Shown: positions 13,400 through 24,778 of the stretch, in pieces
Layout: every line of letters starts with the position of its first letter
Position numbering within the stretch: the stretch's first letter is position 1
NCBI GenBank assembly: GCA_036346405.1
Contig: CM070558.1
Span: 186,001 to 250,000 of the forward strand
Source: Phyllostachys edulis
Taxonomy: Eukaryota; Streptophyta; Magnoliopsida; Poales; Poaceae
DNA length: 64,000 nt
Direction of reading: 5' to 3'
Notes under the pieces: generated by a model
Databases searched by the model: none
Seen by the model: only the letters and a program-made list of their open reading frames with translations
Told to the model about the DNA's origin: nothing
Made by a program: the position numbers and the translations under genes

Positions 13400-14150
13400 C
13401 CTAGGCGAAGACGTCCCTGTTACTGCAGAGCACTCTGAGGATGGCGTCATGTGCCTCCGTTGGTAGCTCTACTCCTAGAGCCACTGTCTTTTCTAGGGAG
13501 TCGTCCACTAGGGGGACTATTCGAAGCTGCCCATGCGGCTTTGGCTTTGGTGTCCACTTTGCTGAAGGAGAGCTTGGTTAATCTTCCTTGTCCAGCCCGA
13601 TAGTGTGGACATGTCGGGCAGGCGATAATGCTTCCAGCTCCGTCTGCCTTGCGAGGTTTTGGTCCCCTCGCACGGTGATGATACCTTCCAGCGTGGGAAT
13701 CTTCATGCAGAGGTAGTTGTGGTGGGCTATAGCACCGAAGGTGTTGAGTGTAGCCCGACCGAGGATGGCATTGTACTGGTACTGCGTTTGAACGACATCA
13801 AACGTGACGACCTCAGTTCAGGATGCGAAGCCATCGGTGAACGTGACAGCCAGGTCGATCTGGCCGAGGGCCGTCACCGGCCTGCCTCCGAAGCCTATTA
13901 GGGGTATCCCTGGGGGTGAAAGGCGGTCTCGAGGGATCATCATCTTGTCGAAGGCGTCTACGAATAGGAGGTCTGCTGAGCTTCCTCCGTCCACGAGGAC
14001 ACGTTTGACCTCGAAGTCAGCGATGTTGGCGGAGATGACGAGGGGCCCTGGTGCGGAAAATAGACACCCTGGGTGTCTTCTGGGCCAAAATAGATTGATA
14101 TTTCTACGTAGCGGGGTAGGCTGGATGCGGGGTATGCTACGAGGTGGTGA
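13400..14150 (-). pseudogene. Gypsy aspartic protease and linker remnant
   Basis: At about 13970-14025 the minus strand reads ADFEVKRVLVDGGSSADLLF, the active-site region of a retroelement aspartic protease (family motif D-[ST]-G; here DGG). A conserved flap-like stretch and a linker toward RT follow, with scattered stops. The protease would cut the Gag-Pol polyprotein. It sits between gag and RT, as expected. Confidence 0.72.
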
Positions 14151-14152
14151 AT

Positions 14153-14433
14153 CTATCGGGCGTACGCTCGACGTTGCCTTTTTGAGGGTGTGCCGAGTGA
14201 GGATCCTCCGGTGATCATGTTGATGATCCTATGCTGGTGCTCGCCTCGGCCTCCTTCTATGCAGGGTCTTGGCGGTGGTGCGGGGAGCCAATTGTCGATC
14301 CCTCTTTTACTATTGGGGTCAGTTGGTTGTTGCTCACGACCCATGTAGTCCTGCATAGCCGTAATGTTGCGGCATTCGTTGGTGGTGTGCGTCCCTTCGC
14401 TGTGAAGGTTACCGAACGGCGCCGGGCCTCCGG
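14153..14433 (-). pseudogene. Gypsy gag C-terminal part (nucleocapsid region)
   Basis: The minus strand reads a stretch with NLHSEGTHTTNECRN, a degraded form of the zinc-knuckle-like C-x-x-H..GH-x-x-x-x-C region, then INMITGGSS and KRQRRAYAR, which in this family precede the protease. It is separated from the rest of gag by the Copia solo LTR 14434-16007. The first cysteine of the knuckle is not visible. Confidence 0.65.
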
Positions 14434-15181
14434 TGTTGGAAATATGTCCTAGAGGCAATCATATAGATGATTATATTTTCTTATGTTCATAATATTGGAT
14501 AAAATATTATCTTGTTCCAAGAATAATATTGTTAATATTGATTATCAAGTATGTGACTTGATTGTGAAACTCTATATTTATGCGATAATTATTCTTATAC
14601 GATCCATGGTCGGAAACATATGAGGACACATATGAATAGACTAGCATATGTATTGGTTGATGACTATGTTTCACGGGTCATGGATATGGAGATATCAAAC
14701 CAATAATATGGACACATGTTAGAGAACATGATGTTGGATTAGACCCACCTTGAGACACTATTGAGATTGTTATGACTCTATGTGTCGTTAGTTGGTCTCA
14801 AGTAATGTTGATGTATAATCCTTAGACCCGAGATCATCATGGTTTCCTACATATATAATAGCACTCTTAGGGGTTGCCAAACGCTACACCGTAACTGGGT
14901 AGTTATAAAGGTAGCTTTCGGGTATGCTATGAAACATGCAGAGAAATGTGACTGGTCAGATATGGGATTTGCCCCTCCTAACATAACAGGAGAGATGTCT
15001 ATGGGCCCCTTATTGTGGTCGGATAAAGAAAGTGCATGGCTATGCCACTAGTAGTCGAAGTGTTCGACCACGTGAAGTAATCCGACACTTGATCGAGAAA
15101 GTATTGAAAAGTCCATGGATGACACAACATCTCACCTGAAGTTCAACCAAACATCATGAGGCAAAGGGAGTATACACAAGT

Positions 15182-15366
15182 AGGTCGCTTAGTTCGAACA
15201 GTTACAGACTGGTCGTATGGAGATACAAGCTGGTCATAGACTGGTCGAACGTAGTCACAGGGTGGTCGTAACTTGGTCGTAAGGAATTATGAACTGGTCG
15301 TGACCAAATATGAACTGGTCGTATAGAGATAGGACCTGGTCGTAAGTGATGAGGACCTGATCGTAG
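15182..15366 (+). repeat. Short CTGGTCGTA motif array in Copia LTR
   Basis: Nine variants of CTGGTCGTA (ACTGGTCGTA, GCTGGTCATA, ACTGGTCGAA, CTTGGTCGTA, CCTGATCGTA and others) occur within about 185 bp, spaced roughly 10-25 bp apart. The array lies about 215 bp upstream of the TATA box in the U3 part of the LTR, where enhancer elements usually sit. A regulatory role is inference. Confidence 0.7.
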
Positions 15367-15579
15367 ATCATATTTCATTAAGATTCGTCCGATATAATTT
15401 GTGTGTATTCGGGAATCGTTATGTTTCGCTAGGAGCCGCCATTTACTCGTGATCGGAAGGGTTTCCGAGTCACAACCGATTACGCATGAACCTATAGGGG
15501 TCACACACTTAACAGGTTGGAACAAACCAGTACGAATATGATTTGACAAACGTGTTCGGATAGGATCCGTCACGAGCAC

Positions 15580-15587
15580 TATATAAG
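15580..15587 (+). promoter_or_regulatory. TATA box of Copia LTR
   Basis: TATATAAG preceded by GAGCAC and followed by GAGATGCATGAGG gives a plausible RNA polymerase II core promoter in the middle of the LTR, as expected for U3/R. Position and sequence only; no transcript evidence. Confidence 0.6.
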
Positions 15588-16028
15588 GAGATGCATGAGG
15601 CTATTGGGAGGTACGCGTGAATCACCACCGAAACCCTAGCCGCCATCTTCCTAAGAGCACTGCCGTGTGACTTGGTGTTAGTACACCGACGTACGGTTGT
15701 TCCTTCCCTAGACATATGGATACCGTAGAAGCGCTATTGCGACTGTTGCGCTTGAGGACGATCCGCGATCTTCACAAGGAACTGCAGACGTTGCTGGAGG
15801 AGACGATCGACTCGTGAGGACACTGGACGATCAACTATGACCACTACATCGACGCACTCTACGTTGGACCAAGCTACTCCAACCCTTCTTCCGCTGCTTT
15901 GCGCGTCTGGTGGTAACGATCTGTGATCATCTACTTGCTTGGCTTCCTGGTTTGCGTGGTAGAAAATTTTGATTTGTAGCTATCGTAGCCTACCCTGTGG
16001 CCCAACATCCGGTACGGTTGTCCGGCTG

Positions 16029-17099
16029 TCAGATGGCATTTCGCCCGCGTCCTCGCCCGCGACCTCCGCGCCTTCCTCCTTTAGGGGGTTGGCCAGCGTC
16101 TATGTGGTAGACTCCTCGGCCCTTCTGCCGATAGTCGTTGGTGGAGGTGGTGGGTGCTCCTCTCTGAATACTATCTTTCTCTGCTCGGGCGTACTCTTCC
16201 ATCTTGTCGAAGAGCTCCGTCACCGTGCATATAGGCTTGCAAGCCGGTCACTACGACAGGGGGCCCTTCCGAAGCCCGCATGTGGCCGCGTTTATGATGG
16301 TGGTTTCATTGACGCCTTTTACCTGACATTTGACATCCGCTAACTTCCTGAAGAAGCTGTGGAGGGATTCGTTTAGGGCTTGTTTTATTGCGAACAGGTG
16401 CCCCGCGTCCTTGGGTTTCATGTAATTTCCCTGGAAATTGTTGCGGATGAGGTCTCGCAACTGCTCACACACATATATGGAGCGTGGGAGGATAGTGAAG
16501 AACCACGTCAGTGCTACGCCCCTAAGGGTGAGGGTGACGCTCTTCGCCTTCGTAGTGTCGTTGCCTCCGGCAGCCTCCACTGCGGTCTCGTAGACCCGGA
16601 GGAATTCCGAGGGGTTAGTGCATCCTTGAAAAGGCATGACCTCCGGCATCTTGAATCCTTGCGGCCAGTGGGTGGTCTCTAGCCCGACGCTCAATGGGGA
16701 GTTGGGATCCCCCCAGAGCAGTGGAGCGGGTGGTTCGACTGTCGGAGCGGGGGGAATGGCCTCCGCTACGGTGATTAGCGTGGACCAAAGCGGGGCCGCG
16801 AGGGCTGTCTTCGGCGGGTGTCGGAGGATCACCATCTCCTGACGAAGATCCGCCAGTTCCCGCTGTAAAGCTTCGTACGACCCTTGCATTGTGCCCGCCT
16901 CCCCAGGTGGTGGGCCCGCTCGCTGTGCGTCACTCCCGATGACGCCCCCGTGCGTGGAGTTGTTTGCTTCATCCTCCGCGGCCTGGGCGGGGGGTGGCGC
17001 TGCCGTGGAGGCTCTAGTTCGCTTCGTTCTCGGGGTACTTGGTTCCACGACCGTTGCGGTTGCCGAGGCCTTGGACTTGGCCCTCTTCTGCGGGGCCAT
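16029..17099 (-). pseudogene. Gypsy gag N-terminal part
   Basis: The likely start is the ATG at 17099 (MAPQKRAKSK...), about 60 bp downstream of the LTR on the minus strand. Frame is kept to about 16251 through a coiled region (QRELADLRQEMVILR) and the capsid-like core (GFKMPEVMPFQG, then a WFFTILPRS segment). It then stops, and gag resumes in another frame at 16223-16029 with TELFDKMEEYARAEKD and an Arg/Gly-rich tail, cut off by the Copia LTR. Gag would form the cytoplasmic particle that packages element RNA. Confidence 0.8.
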
Positions 17100-17139
17100 G
17101 CTTAAGCTCGGAGTTTGTGCTTCGCAGCTTTCCTGCCGG

Positions 17140-17159
17140 TCTCCACGGACGGCGCCAAC
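17140..17159 (-). other. Gypsy primer-binding site region
   Basis: On the minus strand GTTGGCGCCGTCCGTGGAGA follows directly after the LTR end ...GCTACGACA. Grass Tat-type elements carry nearly the same sequence immediately after the 5' LTR. It differs from the initiator-Met site TGGTATCAGAGC used by the other elements here. Confidence 0.7.
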
Positions 17160-17746
17160 TGTCGTAGCAAAAAAAGGACTAAACAGTAGAAAGAAGGGAC
17201 CCTCGACATACGCAAGGGTATCCAAAGGGTCCTCGAAGAGGGGACTGGTTGCCAGGAAGTAGATTGTATTTGAATGTCCCGAAAAAAGCTTGTCCTCTTA
17301 CATGGGGGTAGAGTGCTATTTATAGCCAACTAGCAGGGTAGATGAGATTACATGTCTATCCCTAGGAAGGTACTGTCTATGTAGGGACAGCAGGGTCCTT
17401 TCCTACCCCTATGTGCAGCTTCTGGTCCACGGTGGGCTCCTATGGACCTGGCTCACCCAGCCAGTGTGCCTGGTCCACCTATCTTCTTCCTTCGCTCCTA
17501 GCAGGGCTGCTTTGGACACCCTTCGAGCAACCCTCGAGCCTCATTCGACTGACCCTTCGGGGGGCCTTTGGGCCGCCCTCGAGGTACCTCATGTACCCTT
17601 TGGTGACCCTTCGAAGGCTTCGGGCCACCTCGGGTACCTCCCAGATTCTTCTGCAAACACCCCCAGTGCCTCCTGTGGCTTTCAGATTATTCCCCAGTTG
17701 TTAGGGGGTGGGCGCGCCTCACGACACCACCCAAACAACCACAACA
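17160..17746 (-). mobile_element. 5' LTR of the Gypsy element (587 bp)
   Basis: On the minus strand it starts TGTTGTGGTTG (17746) and ends GCTACGACA (17160), directly followed by the primer-binding site. On the + strand it reads TGTCGTAGC...CCACAACA. It contains a TATA box (17316-17324). The 5 bases outside are GGTAG; the matching copy at the other end of the element was not found. Confidence 0.75.
17316..17324 (-). promoter_or_regulatory. TATA box in Gypsy LTR
   Basis: The minus strand reads TATAAATAG within GGCTATAAATAGCAC, about 155 bp before the LTR end. This is a normal place for the retrotransposon promoter. Confidence 0.55.
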
Positions 17747-17883
17747 GGTAGGCCTCAAAGTGCCTTCTAACAATGATGTCCCCTGCGTTCTCTGCCATAC
17801 GCTCGGCCTGCAAGAAGACATGTACACGTCAGCAAGGTTCACATATGAATTGATGCGAAAGTACAATAGTCACGAAGACTTAC

Positions 17884-18516
17884 GTAGAACTGGCAGATCC
17901 ACCTCAACGTCGGCCTGTGCGGGCTGCTGAACTCCGTGTACCCGCTGCCAGGCGGCAACACATCGTGGAACCTCGATAGGAGGTCCGTGTGCCACGTGGC
18001 TGGGATGTCGTACGCCGCCATATAGAAGCCAGTGCAGGGCAACCCGGTCAAGAAGGAGATGTCCTGAAGGGTCGACATCATCTCCCCGCACGGAAGGTGG
18101 AACGTGTGTATCTCTGGCCTCTAGCGGTCAACCAGCGCCATCAGCAGGGCCCGGTTGTATGGAAAATACCCAGACGTACAACCAGGACCGCGGTCCTAGT
18201 CGTCCTCCCACGTCGCCTCCACCATCCTCGCTAGTGGAAGGAGGCCTGCCGCTCTCAACCTGCGTCGAAACGATTAAGAACAAACGTGACTGCATGCAAA
18301 GTAGTCAGACCGTGATTAAGTGCCTGAAGGTCAGAATTACACGTACCTCGGAACCCAGTCTGGGTGCAGCCTCCATGCCCTGATGGGCGTGCGCAGCCGC
18401 AACGAGCCAAGCTCAATCGGCGCCTCGCCCTCCGGAGGGAGCACAATACTGAGGCGGCTACGGTGATGCGCGTCAATCACCGGGTCAAGCAACTCGTAGT
18501 AGCCTGCATCTGCCAT
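17884..18516 (-). pseudogene. Plant mobile domain (PMD) gene fragment
   Basis: Exon one starts at the ATG at 18516 (MADAGYYELLDPVID...) and ends at a GTACGT donor at 18347. The next exon begins after CGACGCAG at 18259 and keeps frame across the junction (RAAGLLPLARMVE), ending at a GTAAGT donor at 17884. HTFHLPCGEMMSTLQDISFL is characteristic of the aminotransferase-like plant mobile domain (Pfam PF10536), found in transposons and some domesticated plant genes. Two in-frame TAG stops interrupt exon two, one after ATWEDD and one where the family has W in VDRWRPE. The downstream exons are missing and the Gypsy LTR lies 138 bp beyond. Judged a broken transposon-type gene. Confidence 0.75.
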
Positions 18517-19560
18517 ACCTTAAAATGTAGCAATAAACAAAGTTCATAATTTTTTTTCATGCATCTTTACATAGCCTATGTAGCAACTACGGATTTTCTT
18601 TACAATTTTAAGTTGTGTCATGCTATTTTCCTAGTTTAAATGGTATTTTCAGCACTAACAAAATAATTACCGCGTATTAACAAAATAATAACCGCGCACA
18701 AATGGGAAGGTAAATAATTACTCTACTTAGCTACTCTATACATTTTTTACAGATTTATAATAGGCGTCTTCCTATTTCTGTAGATTTATCCTAAATCGTT
18801 CGAGTGCTGCAACATACATGACATGTGCACGACAAATTAGATAATTTGACTATTTCTGCAATTATTCTCATTGCTCTTCCGACCCTACTCAGCTACTCCA
18901 GATTTTCTTTATAATTTTAAAATGTGTCATGCAATTTTTATAGTTTAAAAGAGAATTCCCGCATTAATAATATAATTATCACAAGACAAATGGGGAGCTA
19001 AATAAAGTGGGATTATTCGATTAGGATTGCACTCGACTACCTGCTACACAACTCAAAATATGTACTACACAATTTGACTACATTTATATAATCTACTCAA
19101 TTCTATGTCTTTATTTTTGTTTGCTAACTGACAAGGTTTTGATATAATGTACAAAGTTTCAAAAAATGTACCTACAAGATAATCGATCTGATTCAATGCT
19201 CCGACAATCTCTCCTCCGCGATGAACTGACAGAGCTTCGCTACCTTTCTTCTCTCCCTCCCCTTCTCTCTCTTGTTTTTTTTCTAGAATTAAAATAAATT
19301 ATGACTGATTTTTGGGGGGTTTTATAGCTGGATACCTATCGATAGTTCAACTGACGATAGGTAGTTGGATAGGCGTAGGGGTCAACAGGGTCTCAGGACC
19401 AGCTAGTTGAATTGTCGATAGGTTCCTGCCGTATTTTTGTAATTTTTTAGGACAACTATTTATTTTTGTAATTATCTTTTAAAAAAATATTATTTTAAAA
19501 AAATTCTGAAGAATCGAGGAAGACTACTAGTTTAGATCACTACCAACTAAACCCTAAACG
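18517..19560. other. AT-rich upstream region with diverged direct duplication
   Basis: No gene seen. About 18576-18716 and 18886-19008 share 'gattttctttacaatttt', 'gtgtcatgc', 'tagttta' and 'aaataat.accgc.cacaaatggg' stretches in the same order, about 310 bp apart, so the segment is an old direct duplication. At 19330-19425 a 'cctatcgatag' / 'gacgataggt' inverted pair could fold. It may be the promoter side of the PMD transposon. Confidence 0.45.
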
Positions 19561-19830
19561 AAGCCCGGCCCGGCCCACAAAGGGCAGCCGGGAAAAGGAG
19601 GAGGGAACAAAAATCGATGGATGGATCGGAGGAGGTTTCGCGCGCGCGGGAGGGCGCCGCGCCATCGCTCAATTCATCTCATTTTCCCTCTTCGCTCGCC
19701 CAACAAAATCGAATCCCACCCTCGCTCCCTAGTCCCTCCCCATCTGAATTCCCTCCTCTCCTCTCCTCTCCGGTGCGGCGCCACCCTCCTCAGGTCAGAT
19801 CCACCCATCTAGATCCAGAGAGAGCCAGCC

Positions 19831-22648
19831 ATGGCGCCGCCCAAGCCCACCACGCCCCCCAACTCCAGCTCCGCTTCCGACGACCACAACACCGGCACGA
19901 AGAAGAAGAAGAAGGTTACCCCCGTCCAGGTCGCCTTCCTCGTCGAGCGCTACCTCGCCGACAACGGCTTCTCCGCCTCCCTGGCCGCCTTCCGCTCCGA
20001 CGCCGCCCACCTCTTCTCCAAGACCAACTCCACCAACCTCGTCCCCCCCAAGGGCCTCCTCCCCCTCGCCGACATCCTCCACGACTACATCTCCCTCAAG
20101 GAGGCCCGACTCGCCGTCGACTCCGCAATGCAAGCCATGCACAACCTCGTCTCCACCTACTATCTTCACCACCACCATTCCAATTCCGCCTCGCCCACGG
20201 CCGGCCTCCCATCGCCCTCCTCGCCCCCGCTCGTCCCGCCGCTCTTTGTCGTCCCCACCGCGTCATCACCTCCGCAACCGCCCCTGCCTGCGCCTGCGCC
20301 TCCGCCTCCAGGTACTCTATGCTATGCACCCCACCTGTCCGACGTTTTGTTCCAAACTCTCCCTCCATATTCCGTCCATCCCTTTCTTAAATGCATTCTA
20401 TTCCATTCGATTACAGTTACACTTACACACAGGATGGCGACGGGGATGGCATTCTCTCGTCCTCTAGATTCCAAATATCTGTGTTTGCGTCTGCTATGCA
20501 TGTACTATTAGCACCAGCATTTAGCGAGGCAGGATGAAGTGGGTTCACTATTTCCAACTGCCGTGTTGGTGCTCTCTGTTCAGATGCACGCTGTAAATAA
20601 TTCCGTCTTGTGCTCACGGCTTGCTATGCTGTGCATACGCCGCAATTGCCCATGGTTGACTACATAGATGAATAATTCGTCACTCTTGTACTACACCCTT
20701 TCACCATTTGCAAGAAATCATCGCTCGACTTGGCTGACTGCTACAAATCGCTCCCCTTTTTGGGCGAAAATTTGGAACTGCCCTTGTTGCCTTGTCCTTT
20801 GAGGCGCAATGCTGCCAATCTCGAAGGTTGTACAAACTTCACGTGTTCTGAAATCAGTGCTGCATCTTTAGTCTCCCAACCACACTAATATATTGGAAAC
20901 AATAGGCACATATATCATAGATGGCTTGTCGCCAGCTGGTTCCAATTTCTATAATTGGGTGTGCGCATTCGTAACTTTAGGTAGCCCAGCTTCATAAAAA
21001 TGTCTATAACTTCTTGACATGAGAAAAGAAAACAGGTTTTTATTTCCATGTGACAATGGCACTTGTAGTAGTCTTTCTTTCTTAGTTCCTTCCAATGTCC
21101 TCTACATGGGCTCAACATTCTAGTCTAGTCCTGTTACAGTTACATGGTTCTGCTTTTGTCATCCAGACAATGCTAATAGGATTTCAGTCTATTCTCTGGT
21201 GCTACTGTTACATCATCGGATTAACATTGTCCCTTTTATTTTTTTGTTATTCCAGGTGCAGCTGGATATGCTTCACCTATCATACACTACACTCAGACAT
21301 CCTCAATTGTTGTTCAGAATTCATCAGAGGTCAACAATATGTCGACCCCAGCAGCCAGCTCTTTGCCCACAAAAAAGAGAAAGGCTACAAAGTCTGCTGG
21401 AAAGACTACTTCTGCCTCGAAGAAGACCTGCACTGCACCGACTACAACCTTGCACCCAAAAGGTATTATGTTTTGAGAGTAGCGTAAAACAACCGTCAAT
21501 TCCTGTAACATCACAAATATATTAACTCACCATGTCCTAATCCCAGGTAAAACTGTAGCCTCTCAACTGCCAATTGATAACATGGGTTCTGCTGTTCAAC
21601 CAAGCTCAGCTGAACATTCAGTTATGGCGAAGCTCCCAGTCCAAGGTTCAACTGTTGCAAAAAGCTTATTCAAACCACTCCAATCTCAAGTCCATTCTTC
21701 TCCTTGCACACCTCAACAAAGCCATCCTATAGAAGATGAACCCGCTGCTTATCAAACAGAAAGGCCATCATCTGTGGTTGCAAATGCTCATGCCCAACAG
21801 GAGATTGCTTCCTCTCAATGCTCTATAGTTTCTTCCAAGACTCTTATTGTCAGTCCTCTCAAAGGGGCCGCCTATTATGCTGTTGAGAGGAGTTACCATG
21901 TCAGCTCCCCCTTGAAACAAAGCAATCAGAAGTTGTCCAAAAGGGAACATGTGAAAGGGAAGTTGGATTTTGACAGTTCTGATGCGAGGTCAGGTTCAAC
22001 TGAGCAGATTCGTGAGAAGGCATCTACTTCCTCTGATGGAGAGAAGCAAGATGACTTTGACATCGATTTCACAAATTTTGATATATTTGATGGTGATTTT
22101 TCATTTTCTGAGCTTCTACTTGACTTTGATCTTGACACTGAAGGTGTTCATTGTCAGAATCCTTCCACAAATGCTGAAGTTCAAAGGTATAATAGTGTTT
22201 TCATTTATTGCCTTTGGATTTATGGCCTTGGTGAAACTACATATGCTAAGATGCTTCTATTATGTAAATTGAACGAATACAGACTAGAGCCTATTGCAAA
22301 GAGTAACTACATGACGGCAGATCCAGTTTTACCAGATTCAATGAAGCCAATGGGGGTAGATCCCACTGAAGATATCAATTCACAAGGTTCAGAGCTAGCT
22401 CTAATAAGATCCTGCAATATCTTGATGTAGTTTTTTCTGACAAATCTTCTATTCATACCTGTATCTGCAGGAGTCACATCTGTTACTTCTGTCAGAGCAA
22501 TAACTAAGAGGATAAAGATTGTTAGCCCTGGTATGCTTTTAACTTCGGCCTATCATGCATCTAAACATAAAACATGTACACCAGATTTAAAACCATCTAA
22601 CATGCTGTTGGTTATTTGTTTGCAGTTAAGGGCCGCAGAGCTTCTTAG
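19831..22648 (+). CDS. LisH-domain protein, probably nuclear (6 exons)
   Basis: Exons: 19831-20311, 21256-21462, 21547-22186, 22283-22386, 22471-22530, 22626-22648. All introns are GT-AG, phases match at every junction, and the joined length is 1,515 bp (504 residues and a TAG). Residues about 30-62 (VTPVQVAFLVERYLADNGFS...) form a LisH motif, a short helical dimerisation module, after a lysine run (KKKKK) that could be a nuclear signal. The middle is Pro/Ser-rich, then Lys-rich (TKKRKATKSAGK). Residues about 398-427 are a strongly acidic, Phe-rich block (DDFDIDFTNFDIF...). SPLK occurs near 332 and 349, and SPVK near the C-terminus: S-P-x-K, the form of CDK sites. The ATG follows a GC-rich leader and is the first in frame with the LisH motif. 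Molecular function is not known to me; a regulatory or scaffold role is inference. Confidence 0.85.
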
Positions 22649-24586
22649 TCCACATCACCAAAAGCAAATGTCTTCTGGATATGACTACTAACAGAAATGC
22701 TCTAGATGGCCAGATAATATGTTGCAATATGTTATTGTTTTAACCAATTGTACTGCATTGAGGGGCATTTTCAGCACCGCACGTACGCATCGCTTTCGAT
22801 GGCAAGCCTGTGCCATTATGTTCTTTTTCGCATTTGCTAATCATTTTGTCTTCATGTATAGCTAATAATGCATATGCAAGTGCTGACTCTTAACACTAAT
22901 GGTGTCTATCATACTGCTAATTGAGAGAGAAACATTATTGAAAACTATCAAATATAATGAAAGAGAGAAGCACATAATGCAAACTTCCAATTGAGAGGAG
23001 GAACATGAGGGAGATACTATAGTTATCATAAACACGGTACGAGATTCGGGTTTGGATTCGTAGTTCGCTATTTTTTCTTCTAATTTCTATTGTGAACACG
23101 AACCTTGTACCATAAACTGGTTCGGGTTCGATGAATCAGTTCGCGTTTCGTGGGGTTTTATAGCGAATCCGGTAACTATGGGAGATACAGTACCCGAGAT
23201 GAGAATTTCCAACCAAACAAATCTAAGCTACAAAACCAAGCGTCGAGAGGAAAGGCTAGTCTGAAGAGGAAAAACAAGTAGGGATCCAACTGAACATACA
23301 CAAAAATATTCATACAATAGCTTCCAAGTTTGGCATAACGTTGTCTGTTAAAAGAGAAGGGAAGTTACATAAATAGGGCAAAAACACGAGGGGTACGAGA
23401 TTGCACCATTTCTGAACCAGCTTGTAGAATCTCATGGGAGCAAGAGGATGAAGTGAACAGAGGGTAAGTGTTCTGAGAGAAAATGGATTGGGGAGGCATC
23501 CTAAAGGATCGCATGATCCTTTCTTGACGGCATCATCGGGGAAGAAGGGATCAATGCGATCCCTTTGGATGCTTCCTCGAGCCACTTATGCAGTGTATTA
23601 GCACAGCATCGGGCGCCTCAGCTGCATATCAATTCAGAAAGAAGGTGGACCTTGGAGCCTTCCCCCTCAGAAAGTGGAGATGGAATGGTTGCGGTCGACA
23701 GTGTCGGGGTTTGATTTGAAGTGAAGAATTCATGGTACACTCATTCAGCCCGTCAAGAGTGCACATCGCTAAAAGCTTTGTTTCCCCTTTTACCAGACAT
23801 ATATGCTGCTTCCTGCCCCACAGATAGGTGTATGTTTCAGCCTTTTGTCCTGTATCAACCGCTCCAAACTAGTCCATAGCACTCACAACCTACTGGTTTC
23901 TACTGCCTCATTGACGCAGAGAAGTGAAATCAAAGCAAAAAAAATCCACCTGCAGGACACCAATTGAGCCTTCTCTTGCCTGCACATTCTGACATGCAGT
24001 GCATCTTGGTGCATATTCACTTGAGTACCTTTGATCCTACTTCCATGTGCATTAGCTCAAGTCTTTTTATTTAGGCCACCCAGTTCCATAGCTTTTTTTT
24101 ACAACCAATGCTTCAGTAATTCAAGTGGGGAACCTCTCCCCCCTGGTGATTTCCTAACAAAAAAAGGGGAAACGGAAAGAACCATTGCTTCAGATGAATC
24201 ATGAATGCTCAGTATTACATTTTTGTGGCATACTAGCTTCCTCCGTCAGAGACAATATGCAAATGATTTAAATGAGCATTCCTACCACGACAAAATTTTC
24301 CCTCGGATTTTGCTGCTATTGAGCTGATTGATAGCATTCCTACGTCAGCCTCTCAACAAGTCTGTGGCCCCTTGATGCATATTAGATGCCAATACAAGTG
24401 AGTGGTAAAGAGGGAAGATCCCTTTTGATTTGTGGGAATCATCCCTCTCATTGCCAATGATGTGAAACGAGTACTTTTGCTTTTGCCATCATAACCATCT
24501 TGTAAGGGTTTCTTTCCATCCAGATATTATATGCCTGAAGCTACTCAAGTGGCCCCAAATTTACAAATTTTGTGTCAAATGTGGTA
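22649..24586. other. 3' side of the LisH gene and intergenic DNA
   Basis: It begins with the 3' UTR; no clear AATAAA was found close to the stop. At 23040-23170 an alternating 'ttcgggttcg' segment and at about 23500-23560 palindromic 'ggatcgcatgatcc' text suggest small repeats. No coding sequence could be supported on either strand. It ends at the Copia target site TTTTG. Confidence 0.5.
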
Positions 24587-24591
24587 TTTTG

Positions 24592-24706
24592 CGTTACGAA
24601 TAGCGCTTATATTTATCATGAGGCCAATATGCCAATATATATACAATTACATGTATGACATATATGCAGATTACACTTATACAACAGGGAAAATATACAT
24701 CTAACA
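24592..24706 (-). mobile_element. 3' LTR of Copia element (115 bp)
   Basis: It matches 40295-40424 over its length ('gaatagcg', 'atttatcatgag.ccaat', 'catatatgcaga', 'catctaaca') apart from about 15 bp of indels. The element polypurine tract lies immediately to its right, which fixes the minus orientation. Confidence 0.85.
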
Positions 24707-24720
24707 CCCCCTCCCCCCGC
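24707..24720 (-). other. Polypurine tract
   Basis: On the minus strand GCGGGGGGAGGGGG sits directly before the 3' LTR start TGTTAGATG. This is the expected place and composition of the primer for plus-strand DNA synthesis. Confidence 0.75.
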
Positions 24721-24778
24721 TCAAACTTACGGTGGATCAACAACATGAAGTTTGGAGGGATAGAAGTTGTGCTGGGCT

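Larger units (their letters stand above)
14434..16007 (+). mobile_element. Copia solo LTR, BARE/Angela-like (1,574 bp)
   Basis: It begins TGTTGGAAATATG and ends CCCAACA, a 6-bp terminal inverted repeat (TGTTGG/CCAACA). A perfect 5-bp duplication TCCGG flanks it (14429-14433 and 16008-16012). Gag sequence of the Gypsy element resumes on both sides, so it inserted after the Gypsy element. The start matches the known LTR start of BARE/Angela Copia elements. No primer-binding site or internal region is present, so it is a solo LTR. A TATA box (15580-15587) fits + orientation. Confidence 0.9.
9290..17746 (-). mobile_element. Decayed Ty3/Gypsy retrotransposon, Tat-like
   Basis: Reading leftward on the minus strand, the order is LTR (17746-17160), primer-binding site, gag, protease, RT, RNase H, integrase, then a 68-bp tandem repeat. 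The order protease-RT-RNase H-integrase places it in Ty3/Gypsy. The post-LTR sequence GTTGGCGCCGTCCGTGG, the gag type and the repeats after integrase suggest the Tat lineage (inference from known families). Numerous frameshifts and stops break every domain, so it cannot be autonomous. A Copia solo LTR interrupts gag at 14434-16007. A matching 3' LTR was not found on the left, so the left border (about 9290) is approximate. Confidence 0.85.

Noticed and set aside
19617..20390. 257-codon frame overlapping LisH exon 1
   Set aside because: Different frame, Arg/Pro/Leu-rich as expected for a shadow of GC-rich coding DNA. The overlapping frame encodes a recognisable LisH motif and splices correctly.
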